Shown: positions 17,475 to 26,973, counted from the first letter of the stretch. The stretch is DNA of 64,000 nt from Pseudomonas sp. BN102 (GCF_029871245.1 NZ_SSON01000081.1:17273-81272), one strand, 5' to 3'. The notes: generated from the sequence alone by a model not told the origin. Made by a program: numbers and translations.

Positions 17475-18605
17475 CTAGGAAAGCAACCCCGCCATGGTCC
17501 GCTCACCCAGCGCGGGCCCCACGCTCATGCCCACGCCGCTGTGCATCAGCACGGCGGTCACCCCCGGGGCCGCCTTGAGCACCGAGAAGGGTCCCGGCCC
17601 GCGGGCGCCGTAGACGCCTTGCCAGCGCTCCAGCACCTGCAGGCGGGTGCCCAAGGTGTGTTCGGCCAGGTCGAGGAGGATGTCGTCCACCGCCTCGACG
17701 TTGAAGGGCGATGCGTCGCTGCCGTAGTGGTGGGAGTCGCCGATGATCAGCTCGCCATAGGGCGTCGGGCTGACTAGCAGGTGGATGCCGTGTTCTTCCA
17801 GTTCCGGCTGCTCGCTCTGGATCTGCTCGCGGATGGCCTCGGCTTCCGGCAGATCGGCAAAGGCGCCGTAGTGGACGCAGCTGAGCCCTGTGAGCACCGC
17901 CTGGTTCAGGCCGAAGTCGCGATCCGGGCGCACCCGCAGCATCTGCAGGCGACAGACCTGGGGCTGCAGCGGGGCAATCTGCTCGGCCAGCAATGTCTGG
18001 TAGTCATGACCTGCGCAAATCACAATCTGCTCCGCACGGCAGCTGCCCGCGGTACTGTGGATCCGCCCCGGCTCGACGTCGCGCACCAGGGTGGAAAAAT
18101 GGAACTCGACGCCATGGTCACGTTGCAGGAAGTCCACCAGCGCAGGGATGGCTTCGCGGGAATAGAGCTGCTGATCGTCCAGGCCCAGCAACGCGGCGCG
18201 GTGATGGCTGAACTGGCCTTGATAGAGGTCGTGCAGGCGTTCGCCACGTAACAGCTCAACTCGGTAGCCGTATTCCAGCGCGCGCACTTCGCAGAAGGCT
18301 TCGAGCAGTTCTTCCTCGGCGCGGGTACGGGCGAACAGCAGGGAGCCGTTGCGGCGCAGGTGGAACCCGGCGACCTCGGCCCAACGGGCCCAGATGTCAC
18401 GGCTGTCACGGGCCAGGGCATGCATGGGGCCCGGCGGCTGGCCGGTGACCAGGGCCTGGCCGAAGTTGCGCACCGAGGCGCCCAGCGGCGTCGCGCTGCG
18501 CTCGAAGATGCTGACGCGCAGGCCGCGCCGGGCCGCGGCATACGCATGGGAAAGGCCGAGGATACCGGCGCCGACTATGGCGATATCGGTGTCTTGCAGG
18601 GGCAT
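17475..18605 (-). CDS. FAD-dependent oxidoreductase, phosphonate-cluster type (TIGR03364-like)
   Basis: A 376-residue D-amino-acid-oxidase-superfamily flavoprotein with the Rossmann motif GAGILG at residues 12-17 and a conserved C-terminal FAD-binding block (VYGARGPGP, then SGVGMSVGP). Sequence and position beside a 2-aminoethylphosphonate importer fit the TIGR03364 group found in phosphonate clusters. Such enzymes probably oxidise an amine on (N-methyl or hydroxy) aminoethylphosphonate, but this member's substrate is inferred. It is last in a four-gene minus-strand run, 78 bp after the binding-protein gene. No PhnW, PhnX or PhnA homologue is present in the window. Confidence 0.8.
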   Translation of the reverse strand: MPLQDTDIAIVGAGILGLSHAYAAARRGLRVSIFERSATPLGASVRNFGQALVTGQPPGPMHALARDSRDIWARWAEVAGFHLRRNGSLLFARTRAEEELLEAFCEVRALEYGYRVELLRGERLHDLYQGQFSHHRAALLGLDDQQLYSREAIPALVDFLQRDHGVEFHFSTLVRDVEPGRIHSTAGSCRAEQIVICAGHDYQTLLAEQIAPLQPQVCRLQMLRVRPDRDFGLNQAVLTGLSCVHYGAFADLPEAEAIREQIQSEQPELEEHGIHLLVSPTPYGELIIGDSHHYGSDASPFNVEAVDDILLDLAEHTLGTRLQVLERWQGVYGARGPGPFSVLKAAPGVTAVLMHSGVGMSVGPALGERTMAGLLS

Positions 18606-18641
18606 GGGGTTCTCCTGGATTCATGTTCCCCCTCTCCCCAG

Positions 18642-18663
18642 CCCTCTCCCCGAGGGGAGAGGG
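18642..18663. repeat. ccctctcccc/ggggagaggg hairpin
   Basis: A perfect 10-bp stem with a 2-nt loop lies between the oxidoreductase and binding-protein genes of the phosphonate cluster. The same kind of hairpin occurs at 37455-37477. It may attenuate or stabilise mRNA inside the operon. Confidence 0.6.
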
Positions 18664-18683
18664 AAGAAAGCGGGAAGCGGGTC

Positions 18684-19703
18684 TTACTGCGGCAGCTTCT
18701 CGGACTTGCCGTCGTAGCGCTTGCGCCATTCGGCGAGGATCTGGTCGCGGTTCTGCGAGGCCCAGGCGAAGTCGTTCTTGATCAGGCGCTGCTCGTAGTC
18801 AGCCGGCAGTTCGGTCTGCGGCTTGGCGATGCCGGGAGCGGCGAGCACGGCGAAGTTTTCCTTGTACAGGTCCATGGCCGCCGGACTGGCGGAGAAGTCG
18901 GCGAGCTTCTTCGCCGCTTCCATCTGGTCGGTGCCCTTGACGATGCCGGTGGCTTCGATTTCCCAACCCAGGCCTTCCTTCGGCAGGACGATGTCCAGCG
19001 GCGCGCCCTGGCGCTTGAGCTGCACCGCCGGGTACTCGAAGGAGATGCCAATGGGGAACTCGCCGGCGGCGGCCAGCTTGCACGGCTTGGAACCGGAATG
19101 AACGTACTGGCCGATGTTCTGGTGCAGGCCATCCATGTAGGCCCAGCCCTGCTTCTCGCCGAAGGTCTGCAGCCAGGCGCTGACGTCGAGGAAGCCGGTG
19201 CCGGAGGATGCCGGGTTGGGCATCACGATTTTGCCCTTGTATTCGGGCTTGGTCAGGTCTTCCCAGCTCACCGGCTTGGCCAGGCCCTGCTTCTCGGCTT
19301 CCACGGTATTGAAGCAGATGGTCGCGGCCCACACGTCCATGCCCACCCAGGCCGGCGGGTTGGCGGCATCGCGGTAGTTGGCGCCGATGCTCTCCAGATG
19401 CTTGGGCGCGTACTTCTCCAGCATGCCCTGCTGGTCGAGGATGGCCAGGCTGGACGCGGCCAGGCCCCAGACGGCGTCGGCCTGCGGGCGATCCTTCTCG
19501 GCCAGCAGCTTGGCGGTGATGATGCCGGTGGAGTCACGCACCCACTTGATCTCGATATCCGGGTTCTGCGCTTCGAAGGCCTTCTTGTAGGCCGACAGCT
19601 GTTCGGCTTCCAGGGCGGTGTAGACGGTCAGTTCGGTGGCAGCCTGGGCCTGGAGGCTGAAGCCGGCCATTACGGCGGCGGCGAGGGCGAGGCGTTTGAA
19701 CAT
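18684..19703 (-). CDS. 2-aminoethylphosphonate-type ABC transporter substrate-binding protein
   Basis: A 339-residue periplasmic binding protein of the iron/AEP (SBP_bac_6-like) class with a Sec signal peptide (first 21 residues, cleavage after AQA). It resembles the TIGR03261 group, including the AepX component of the AepXVW 2-aminoethylphosphonate transporter described in Pseudomonas putida. It is encoded just after the permease and ATPase genes on the same strand. Ferric iron or another small anion is the main alternative ligand. The neighbouring DAO-type oxidoreductase and LysR regulator favour the phosphonate assignment. Confidence 0.82.
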   Translation of the reverse strand: MFKRLALAAAVMAGFSLQAQAATELTVYTALEAEQLSAYKKAFEAQNPDIEIKWVRDSTGIITAKLLAEKDRPQADAVWGLAASSLAILDQQGMLEKYAPKHLESIGANYRDAANPPAWVGMDVWAATICFNTVEAEKQGLAKPVSWEDLTKPEYKGKIVMPNPASSGTGFLDVSAWLQTFGEKQGWAYMDGLHQNIGQYVHSGSKPCKLAAAGEFPIGISFEYPAVQLKRQGAPLDIVLPKEGLGWEIEATGIVKGTDQMEAAKKLADFSASPAAMDLYKENFAVLAAPGIAKPQTELPADYEQRLIKNDFAWASQNRDQILAEWRKRYDGKSEKLPQ

Positions 19704-19745
19704 GGTGGAGCTCCTTGTCGGGGTTGGCAGTACGTGAGTGATTGT

Positions 19746-21467
19746 TCAGGCGGTGGTCGGCGAGCCCTGGCGCCAGGCCTGGGACCGGCGCAGCAAGCCG
19801 CGCGAGGCCCAGGCCAGCAGCAGGGACACTGCGGCGGAGGTGAGCAGGATCAGGGTGGACATGGCGGCCGCGCCGCCGACGTTGCCGGCGTCATCCATGT
19901 TCAGCACGGCGACGGCGGCGAGGATGCTGTCCGGGCTGTAGAGGAAGATGGCGGCGGAAACCGTGGTCATGGCCGAGACGAACAGGTAGCGGACGATGTC
20001 CAGCAACGCCGGCAGGCAGATTGGCACGGTCACCTTCAGGTAGTGGCACCAGAGCGGTGCCTTGAGCGACAGCGCGGCGGCTTCGAACTCGCCGTCCAGC
20101 TGGCGCAGGGCGGTGGTGGCGGTCATCTGCGCAGTGGTCAGGAAATGCGCGATGGAGCAGATCACCAGCAGCGTCATGCTGCCGTAGAGCGCGTGCAGCG
20201 GATTGCCCGGCAGGTTGAAGAAGAAGACGTAGCCGAGGCCCAGCACCAGGCCGGGTACCGCCATGGGTACGAAGCTGAGCAGGCGCAGGGCCTGGGTCAG
20301 CCAGCGCTGGCCGTGGGTCTTCTCCATCAGGTAGGCGCCGGTGAAGATCAGCGCGCTGCCGAAAATGGCCGTGCAGGTGGCCAGGGTCAGGCTGTTGCGG
20401 TAGGCCAGCCAGCCGCCGCCGGCGGTTTCCTCGAAGGCGTAATGGCGCAGCGACAGCGACAGGTTGTAGGGCCAGAACTTCACCAGGGACGAATACACCG
20501 CCATGCCCAGCACCAGCAGCAGAATGGCGCAAACCAGCAGCACCAGGGCCAGGAAGCAGGCATCGCGCACCTTCGACGGCACCGGGTGGAAGACCTGGGC
20601 GCGGCCGCTCATGGCCTCGCCCTGGCGGCGGCGCAGCCAGGCATCCACGCCGAAGCTGAGCAGCGCCGGCACCAGCAGCACCATGCCAATCAGCGCGCCG
20701 CGGCCGAACTGCTGCTGACCCACCACGGCCTTGTAGGCTTCCAGGGCCAGTACCTGGTAGTCGCCACCGACCACCACGGGCACCCCGAAGTCGGTAATGC
20801 ACAGGGTGAACACCAGGCAGAAGGCGGCGAACACCGCCTGGCGGGTGGCCGGCCAGGTGATGCTGCGGAACGCCTTCCAGGGACCGGCGCCCATGCTGGC
20901 GGCGGCATCGAACAGGCGCGCGTCCGCCATGCCGAGGGCCGAGAGCAGCACCATGAGCGCATGGGGAAAGGTGTAGATGGCCTGGCCCAGGACGATGCCC
21001 CAGAAACCGTAGATATTGTCCGGCAACCAATCGCGCAGCAGGCCCTGGTTGCCGAACAGGTAGATCAGCGCGATGCCCGGCAGCATCGAGGGCGCCAGTA
21101 GCGGCAACAGGGAAATCCCGCGCCACAGGCCCTTGGCCGGTATCAGCGTGCGTTGCAGGGCGTAGGCGAAGAGGTAGGCGGTGGGCACCACGATGGCGGC
21201 GACGCTCAAGGATACTTTCAGGCTGTTACCCAGCAGCCAGTGGAAGTTGGCGCTGGCCAGCAGTTCCCTGGCCGCGACCAGACCGCCGCCCTGCCCTGCT
21301 TCGCCGCTGAAGCCGCGCCAGAAGATCGCCAGCAACGGCAGCAACACGGCCAGCACCAGCAGGCCGAGGAACAGGTACTTGCCGCCCTGCACGAAGAGGC
21401 GGTCGCCCAGGTCGGCGCGCGGCGCACGTTTTGCCTGGGACTTGTCCAGCTTGATCGCGGCATCCAT
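19746..21467 (-). CDS. AEP-type ABC transporter permease (two fused permease domains)
   Basis: A 573-residue inner-membrane protein with about 12 transmembrane helices. It has two copies of the binding-protein-dependent permease fold, each with an EAA-like loop (around residues 200-215, DAAASMGAGPWKAF, and around 480-495, EAAALSLKAPLWCHY). Such fused permeases are typical of the TIGR03262 2-aminoethylphosphonate and FbpB-type iron systems. It starts 1 nt after the ATPase stop codon, so translation is coupled. With the ATPase and binding protein it forms a complete importer. Confidence 0.88.
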   Translation of the reverse strand: MDAAIKLDKSQAKRAPRADLGDRLFVQGGKYLFLGLLVLAVLLPLLAIFWRGFSGEAGQGGGLVAARELLASANFHWLLGNSLKVSLSVAAIVVPTAYLFAYALQRTLIPAKGLWRGISLLPLLAPSMLPGIALIYLFGNQGLLRDWLPDNIYGFWGIVLGQAIYTFPHALMVLLSALGMADARLFDAAASMGAGPWKAFRSITWPATRQAVFAAFCLVFTLCITDFGVPVVVGGDYQVLALEAYKAVVGQQQFGRGALIGMVLLVPALLSFGVDAWLRRRQGEAMSGRAQVFHPVPSKVRDACFLALVLLVCAILLLVLGMAVYSSLVKFWPYNLSLSLRHYAFEETAGGGWLAYRNSLTLATCTAIFGSALIFTGAYLMEKTHGQRWLTQALRLLSFVPMAVPGLVLGLGYVFFFNLPGNPLHALYGSMTLLVICSIAHFLTTAQMTATTALRQLDGEFEAAALSLKAPLWCHYLKVTVPICLPALLDIVRYLFVSAMTTVSAAIFLYSPDSILAAVAVLNMDDAGNVGGAAAMSTLILLTSAAVSLLLAWASRGLLRRSQAWRQGSPTTA

Positions 21468-21468
21468 C

Positions 21469-22530
21469 TCAGGCGAACACCTGCAGGCTGCGCGATGGCA
21501 GGGCCACCCAGATATCCGGAGTGCCCAGGCGCGGCATGAGCGAAGGGTCCAGCTCGGCCAACAGCGGGTGGCCCGGCAGTTGATCCAGTTCGAAGCTCAT
21601 GCGGCAGCGGTTGCCGAGGAAGGTGATCTCCCGCACCTGGGCGCGAAAGCGGTTGTCCTGCTGCTCGGAAGGGTTGATGGCGACGGCCTCGGGGCGGCAG
21701 AAAAGGCGGCCGCTGGCAGCGTTGCCGGCCTGCTCGGGCAGGCGCAGGTCGAGGCCCCCGACGCGGGCGTGGCCATTCTGGCGCGACTCGAAGGGCAGCC
21801 AGTTGCCCTGGCCGACGAACTCGGCGACGAAGGGCGTGGCCGGCTGGCGATAGATCTCCTGCGGGGTGCCGTACTGCTCCACGCGGCCCTGGTTCATCAC
21901 CGCGATGCGGTCGGCCATCAGCATGGCCTCGTCCTGGTTGTGGGTCACCATCAGGGTGGTGATGCCGAGCTGCTTCTGCAGCTGGCGCAGCTCGGTGCAG
22001 AGATGCTCGCGCACGCGGGCGTCCAGCGCCGACATGGGCTCGTCAAGGAGCAGCAGCGAAGGCTTCGGCGCCAGCGCGCGGGCCAGGGCCACGCGCTGTT
22101 GCTGGCCACCGGAAAGCTGGCCGGGGAATTTCTTCTCGCTGCCGGCAAGGCCCACCAGTTCCAGCATCTCCACCACGCGACCGCGTGCGGCTTCGCGACT
22201 GCTGCCGACCAGGCCATAGGCAATGTTCTGTTCCACCGTCAGGTTGGGGAACAGGGCGTAGGACTGGAACAGGATGCCGTAATCACGGGCCTGGGGCGGC
22301 AGGCGCGAAATGTCGCGCTGGCCGACGTGCAGGCTACCGCCGTCCTGCTGCTCCAGGCCGGCAATGCAGCGCAGCAGGGTGGTCTTGCCGCAGCCGGACG
22401 GCCCCAGCAGGCACACCAGTTCGCCTTCGGCGATATCCAGGCTCACCCCGCCCAAGGCGGTGAAGTGGCCGAAGCGCTTGTGGATATCGCGTACCCGCAT
22501 ATGGGTGGCGTGCTGGTGGGGGTGTGACAT
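21469..22530 (-). CDS. AEP-type ABC transporter ATP-binding protein
   Basis: A 353-residue importer ATPase with Walker A GPSGCGKTT (about residues 39-47), signature LSGGQQQR, Walker B LLLLDEP and a C-terminal TOBE-like regulatory domain. It is the first gene of the phosphonate-uptake operon. The family (TIGR03258-like; PotA/FbpC superfamily) energises uptake of 2-aminoethylphosphonate or similar ligands. The 230 bp upstream, shared with the end of the LysR gene, should hold the operon promoter. Confidence 0.88.
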   Translation of the reverse strand: MSHPHQHATHMRVRDIHKRFGHFTALGGVSLDIAEGELVCLLGPSGCGKTTLLRCIAGLEQQDGGSLHVGQRDISRLPPQARDYGILFQSYALFPNLTVEQNIAYGLVGSSREAARGRVVEMLELVGLAGSEKKFPGQLSGGQQQRVALARALAPKPSLLLLDEPMSALDARVREHLCTELRQLQKQLGITTLMVTHNQDEAMLMADRIAVMNQGRVEQYGTPQEIYRQPATPFVAEFVGQGNWLPFESRQNGHARVGGLDLRLPEQAGNAASGRLFCRPEAVAINPSEQQDNRFRAQVREITFLGNRCRMSFELDQLPGHPLLAELDPSLMPRLGTPDIWVALPSRSLQVFA

Positions 22531-22724
22531 GGCGGTACCTCGTTAAGCGATTGGCGTGCACGGGGGCACGGCTCGACGAGGTTGATGCTAGGGACGCAAT
22601 GCGAACGTCAGATGGCGGTTGGCGCAAAGATGCCGATAGTGGCATTGGCGGATTTGGGATGTGGGCCAGGTGTTGGGGGGATAGCGCTTTTCTATCCACC
22701 GTCGCCGTTCGGCATGACCACGAT

Positions 22725-22754
22725 GGTGGATCGGTGAAGCCTGATTCACCCTAC
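22725..22754. repeat. ggtgga...tccacc hairpin repeat
   Basis: An inverted repeat (ggtggatcggtgaagc, then a diverged complementary arm ending caccctac) near the LysR 3' end. A closely related copy lies at 51641-51670, so this is another dispersed repeat family. The rest of the 22531-22760 gap shows no gene. Confidence 0.6.
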
Positions 22755-22760
22755 ATGGGA

Positions 22761-23621
22761 CTACTCCTTGCCCTCCCGCGCCAGGGCCAGGAACGCTGCC
22801 GGCAGTCGCGCCTGGCGGCGCTCCTTCAGGCAATAGAGGTATTCGTCGATCAGCGGCGCACCCTTGAGTGCAATCACACGCAGCTCCGGGTTATCCGGCA
22901 CTTCATGGCGGGCGATGATGCTGATCCCGAGGTTGCGGATCACCGCTTCGCGGATGGACTCGCGGCTGCCGATTTCCAGCAGCGGGCCCACGGAGATACC
23001 GGCGTCCTTGAGCATGGTTTCGGTGAGCTGGCGGGTGGTGGAGCCGGGTTCGCGCATCAGCAGGCAATGGCCCTTGAGAGCTTGCAGGTCCACGGACTTT
23101 CGCTTGGCCAGGGGGTGCTCGCGGTGCACGGCGAGCACCAGCGGGTCGCTGCCGAGGACGACGCGGGTGAGGCGGGCGTCGTCGAGGCATTGCGAAGAGG
23201 CGGCGAGATCGACGCGGTACTCCTCCAGGGCCTCGATCACCTGCTGGGAGTTGCCGATTTCCAGGGAGACATCGGTCTGCGGGAAACGCGTGCGGAAGCT
23301 GCGTACCAGATCAAGGATGTAATAAGGCGCTGTGGCGCCGATGCGCAGGGTGCCCTGCATCTGCCCGCAGTTGCGCAGGAAGAACTCGATATCGGCTTCC
23401 TGCTGCAGCAGCACCTTGACCATGGGCAAGAGCCGCGCGCCCTCCTCGCTCACGGTCAGGCGGCGGCCGCCGCGATGGAAGAGCTCGACGCCGTACTGGC
23501 CCTCCAGGTTGCGGATCTGGGTGGTCACCGTGGGCTGGCTGAGGCCGAGCTTCTTCGCCGCCTGGGTGATGCTGCCCAAGCGAGCGACCATGTAGAAGGC
23601 CTTGAGCTCAGCGCTGAGCAT
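22761..23621 (-). CDS. LysR-type regulator of the phosphonate-uptake cluster
   Basis: A 286-residue LysR-family regulator with an N-terminal winged helix-turn-helix (about residues 2-60: ITQAAKKLGLSQPTVTTQI) and a periplasmic-binding-like effector domain (about 90-280). It lies directly upstream of the importer operon on the same strand, an arrangement seen for LysR regulators of 2-aminoethylphosphonate clusters. The ligand is probably the imported phosphonate or its aldehyde product, by inference. The start MLSAELKAFYM is well placed relative to the HTH. Confidence 0.85.
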   Translation of the reverse strand: MLSAELKAFYMVARLGSITQAAKKLGLSQPTVTTQIRNLEGQYGVELFHRGGRRLTVSEEGARLLPMVKVLLQQEADIEFFLRNCGQMQGTLRIGATAPYYILDLVRSFRTRFPQTDVSLEIGNSQQVIEALEEYRVDLAASSQCLDDARLTRVVLGSDPLVLAVHREHPLAKRKSVDLQALKGHCLLMREPGSTTRQLTETMLKDAGISVGPLLEIGSRESIREAVIRNLGISIIARHEVPDNPELRVIALKGAPLIDEYLYCLKERRQARLPAAFLALAREGKE

Positions 23622-23781
23622 GGCACGGGTTCAGGGAGGCGGAATGGGGCACGGCCGGGACCTCGGGCTGTGGGGGAGTCCGGGCATTCTGCCCTTGAGC
23701 ACGCGGCGACGCCACGGGCATCGCCCCCTGGTGCTACCTTTGCCAACCAGCAGAGAACGCCAACGAGCCTCGAAGCACCCC

Positions 23782-25872
23782 ATGACTGATCGCGCGGCCT
23801 TTCCTCGCTACATCCCTCTGCTCTGCCTGCTGGCAAGCGAGCAATTGGCCGCAGCCGATCCACAACCCATGGAAGCGCCCGCGCTGGTCATCAGCGGTAG
23901 CCGCTACCGGGCACCGGCCTTCGACCTGCCGTTCTCGGTGGACAGGGTGGACCCTGTGGAACGGGCACAGCCGGGCATCAACCTGTCCGAGCAGCTGTCG
24001 GGTGTGCCCGGCCTGGCCATCCAGAACCGCCAGAACTACGCCCAGGAGGCGCAGCTGTCCTCGCGCGGCTTCGGTGCCCGCTCGGCGTTCGGCGTGCGCG
24101 GGATCAAGCTGCTCAGCGACGGTATTCCGGCCAGCACTCCGGACGGCCAGGGCCAGACCTCCAGTTTCGACCTGGATGTGCTGGATCATATGGAAGTGCT
24201 GCGCGGCCCTTTCGCCACCACCTATGGCAGCAATTCCGGCGGCGTGGTGCAGCTCTTTTCCCGTGACGGCGAAGGTCCGCCGCGCCTGTCCGGCGGCGCC
24301 ACTCTGGGCGCCTGGGGCACCCAGCGGGAAAGGCTCACGGCTGAGGGCGGCGACGGCCGCGCCGGTTTCCTCCTCAACCGCGCCCATTTCGAGACTGACG
24401 GCTACCGCGACCATAGCGCGGCCATCTTCGACAAGACCTTCGGCAAGCTGACCCTGCGCCCCGACGCCGACAGCAAGCTGGCACTGATCTACAACGACCT
24501 CAACCAGAACGGCACCCAGGACCCACAGGGCCTGACCTGGGACGCCTACCGTCAGGACCCGCGCTCGGTGTCGGCCAATACCCTGCTGTTCAACACCCGC
24601 AAGACGGTGGACCAGCGCCAGGGCGGGCTCAACTACGAGCGCTCGTTTGGCGAGGCCAGCTGGCAGACCACGCTCTACGCCGGCACGCGGCGGGTGATCC
24701 AGTTCCAGTCGATCCCGGTGGCGGTGCAGGCTAACCCGCGCCACTCGGGCGGGGTGATCGACTTCAAACGGGATTACCAGGGCATCGGCAGCCGTTGGAT
24801 ACAGCCCTTCGACACCGACGTGGGCCGTTTCACCGCCACGGCCGGCGTCGACTACGACCAGTCCAGTGACGACCGCCAGGGCTATGAGAACTTCGTTGGC
24901 GACACCTTGGGCGTGAAAGGTGCGCTACGCCGTGACGAGCGGGATGACGTGACCAGCACCTCGCCCTACCTGCAGCTTTCCTGGGCATACGGCGATCTCA
25001 AGCTGTTGGGTGGACTGCGCCACAACGAAGTGGAGTTCGAGGTGGATGACCGCTACCTGGCCAATGGCGATGACAGCGGCAGCGTCACTTACCGCAAGAC
25101 CACGCCCAGCCTGGGCGCGACCTACGCCCTGGCCCCGCAGCTGAACCTCTACATCAGTTGGGCCCGGGGCTTCGAGACGCCCACCCTGAACGAGCTTTCC
25201 TACTCCGGCCCCGATGCCAGCTTCGGCTTCGACCTCAAGCCTGCCACCAGCGAGCAGTACGAACTGGGCATCAAGGCCCTGCTGCCAGGCAATGGCAATC
25301 TCAACGCAGCGCTGTTCCACATCATCACCGAAGACGAACTGGTGGTGGCCTCCTCCATCGGCGGCCGCACCCAGTTCCAGAATGCCGCGCAAACCCGCCG
25401 CCGGGGCCTGGAGCTCAACCTGGAACAGCCCCTGGGTCGGGACTGGCGAGTGGAGCTGGCCTACACCTGGCTGGATGCCAGGTACAGCAAGGCCTTCGTA
25501 AGCGCGGGCGAGCTGATCCCGTCAGGCCGGCGCATGCCCGGCATCGCCGAGCACAACCTCTTCACCACCCTGGCCTGGACACCGAAGCCTGGCATCAGCA
25601 CCGGCCTCGAAGGCCAGCTGCGCAGCAGCGTGGAGGTGGAAGACAGCAACCAGGCCCGCGCCGCGCCAGGCTACGCCCTGGCCAACTGGTACCTGCGCTT
25701 CGAGCAGAAGCTGCGCCCCTGGACCTTCAGCCAGACCCTGCGTGTGGATAACCTGTTCGACCGCGACTACATCGGCTCGGTGATCATCGGCGAAAGCAAT
25801 GAGCGCTTCTATGAACCCGGTGCCGGGCGCAGCTGGTATGCGGGCGTGAACCTGGAGTACGCCTTCGACTAG
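23782..25872 (+). CDS. pqqU: TonB-dependent outer-membrane receptor, PqqU/YncD type
   Basis: A 696-residue TonB-dependent receptor with an N-terminal signal sequence, a plug domain (about residues 45-165) and a 22-strand barrel ending in a C-terminal aromatic-rich strand. The plug segments VPGLAIQNRQNYAQ and PDGQGQTSS closely match E. coli YncD/PqqU, the receptor for pyrroloquinoline quinone, and length is typical. The start at 23782 (MTDRAAFPRY) gives a proper signal peptide; the reading frame extends further 5' into the LysR gene. PQQ specificity is inferred. Alternatives are another small chelate or a phage-receptor role. Confidence 0.8.
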   Translation: MTDRAAFPRYIPLLCLLASEQLAAADPQPMEAPALVISGSRYRAPAFDLPFSVDRVDPVERAQPGINLSEQLSGVPGLAIQNRQNYAQEAQLSSRGFGARSAFGVRGIKLLSDGIPASTPDGQGQTSSFDLDVLDHMEVLRGPFATTYGSNSGGVVQLFSRDGEGPPRLSGGATLGAWGTQRERLTAEGGDGRAGFLLNRAHFETDGYRDHSAAIFDKTFGKLTLRPDADSKLALIYNDLNQNGTQDPQGLTWDAYRQDPRSVSANTLLFNTRKTVDQRQGGLNYERSFGEASWQTTLYAGTRRVIQFQSIPVAVQANPRHSGGVIDFKRDYQGIGSRWIQPFDTDVGRFTATAGVDYDQSSDDRQGYENFVGDTLGVKGALRRDERDDVTSTSPYLQLSWAYGDLKLLGGLRHNEVEFEVDDRYLANGDDSGSVTYRKTTPSLGATYALAPQLNLYISWARGFETPTLNELSYSGPDASFGFDLKPATSEQYELGIKALLPGNGNLNAALFHIITEDELVVASSIGGRTQFQNAAQTRRRGLELNLEQPLGRDWRVELAYTWLDARYSKAFVSAGELIPSGRRMPGIAEHNLFTTLAWTPKPGISTGLEGQLRSSVEVEDSNQARAAPGYALANWYLRFEQKLRPWTFSQTLRVDNLFDRDYIGSVIIGESNERFYEPGAGRSWYAGVNLEYAFD

Positions 25873-26873
25873 CGGTCGCGGGCGGGAACTTTCCTGGCCC
25901 ACTCGCGGAAGGCTACCGGCGTTTCACCAAATCGCTTGCGGAAAATCTTCCCGAGGTAGCTGGCGTCCCCGACGCCTATTTCGTCGGCGATCACAGCCAG
26001 GCTGTGGCTGGAGTTCAGCAGGCGCCACTTCGCGTGCTGGAGCCGCATCTCGTTCCAGTATTCCTTCGCTGTCATGCCTTGGCTGGCGGTGAACAGGCGA
26101 TCCAGTTGCCGGCGGCTGATGCCCACCAGTTCGGCCAATTGTTCGGCTGTGCGGTCTGACGCCATCAGGTGGCGCATCAGCGCGATGGCGCGGTCGACGT
26201 GCCGGCCACGAGCGCCATCGGCGTCCAGCGAACGCAGCGGATGCTGGCTGCTGCGCGACTCGTCCACCAACATGTCGGCCAGCCCCTTCAGCGCCCTGGC
26301 TCGCCCACACGCCTGTGCCAGCAGCTCCACTGCCACGTCGATGGCGGCCGTGCCGCCGGCACAGGAAATACGGTCGCGGTCGAAGCAGTAGAGCTGCTCG
26401 CTCTGCACCTGGATGCGCGGATAGGACGCGCGAAACTCCGCTTCATGGCGCCAGTGGAGGGCGACCCGGTGTCCGGAAAGGAGCCCGCAGGCAGCCAGTA
26501 GGAAACTGGCATTGTCGATGCTGACCAGCTTCACGCCCTGCCCGGCCGCTGTACGCAACAGCCGCTTGTAGCGTGGGGCGAGCGCCTCCGTGGCACGGGC
26601 ACTGCGTCCACCGAACACCACAAGGTAGTCGTAATCGGCGAAGCGGATATCCGCGACCGTTGCCTCCACCTGAACGGCCGCGCCGCTGCTCGACACCACG
26701 TGCCCCGGTTCGAGGCCGAGGATTGTCCAGGAGCAGTAGCGCTGACGGCTGTAATCCTCGTCATCCGCGGTAAAGCGCAGCTTGTCGAGGACGCCGCCGA
26801 ACGCCAGCAGGGCGAACTCCGGCAGGGGTAGCAGCAGGAAACGGATGTCGGGGGTGACCGCGTCATTGGCCAT
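25869..26873 (-). CDS. GlxA-type AraC-family regulator (DJ-1/PfpI domain plus HTH)
   Basis: A 334-residue regulator with an N-terminal DJ-1/PfpI (GATase-1-like) domain (about residues 10-180) and a C-terminal AraC double helix-turn-helix (about 230-325, including LAELVGISRRQLDRLF). It belongs to the same class as ArgR, GbdR and CdhR, which often sense amino acids or choline/carnitine metabolites. Its stop codon overlaps that of the convergent TonB receptor by 4 bp. It is divergent from a LysE exporter across 100 bp, suggesting it controls that exporter. I start at MANDAVTPDI, since the upstream residues are not conserved. Confidence 0.85.
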   Translation of the reverse strand: MANDAVTPDIRFLLLPLPEFALLAFGGVLDKLRFTADDEDYSRQRYCSWTILGLEPGHVVSSSGAAVQVEATVADIRFADYDYLVVFGGRSARATEALAPRYKRLLRTAAGQGVKLVSIDNASFLLAACGLLSGHRVALHWRHEAEFRASYPRIQVQSEQLYCFDRDRISCAGGTAAIDVAVELLAQACGRARALKGLADMLVDESRSSQHPLRSLDADGARGRHVDRAIALMRHLMASDRTAEQLAELVGISRRQLDRLFTASQGMTAKEYWNEMRLQHAKWRLLNSSHSLAVIADEIGVGDASYLGKIFRKRFGETPVAFREWARKVPARDR

Positions 26874-26973
26874 ACTCGGAGCGTCCAGATTCTTCCGCAG
26901 GATGTCCGGATAATACCGCAGTCCAGGGCGCGTTCTGCTGCACCATCCCCCCATCGAGCAAGAGGAACGGCAA

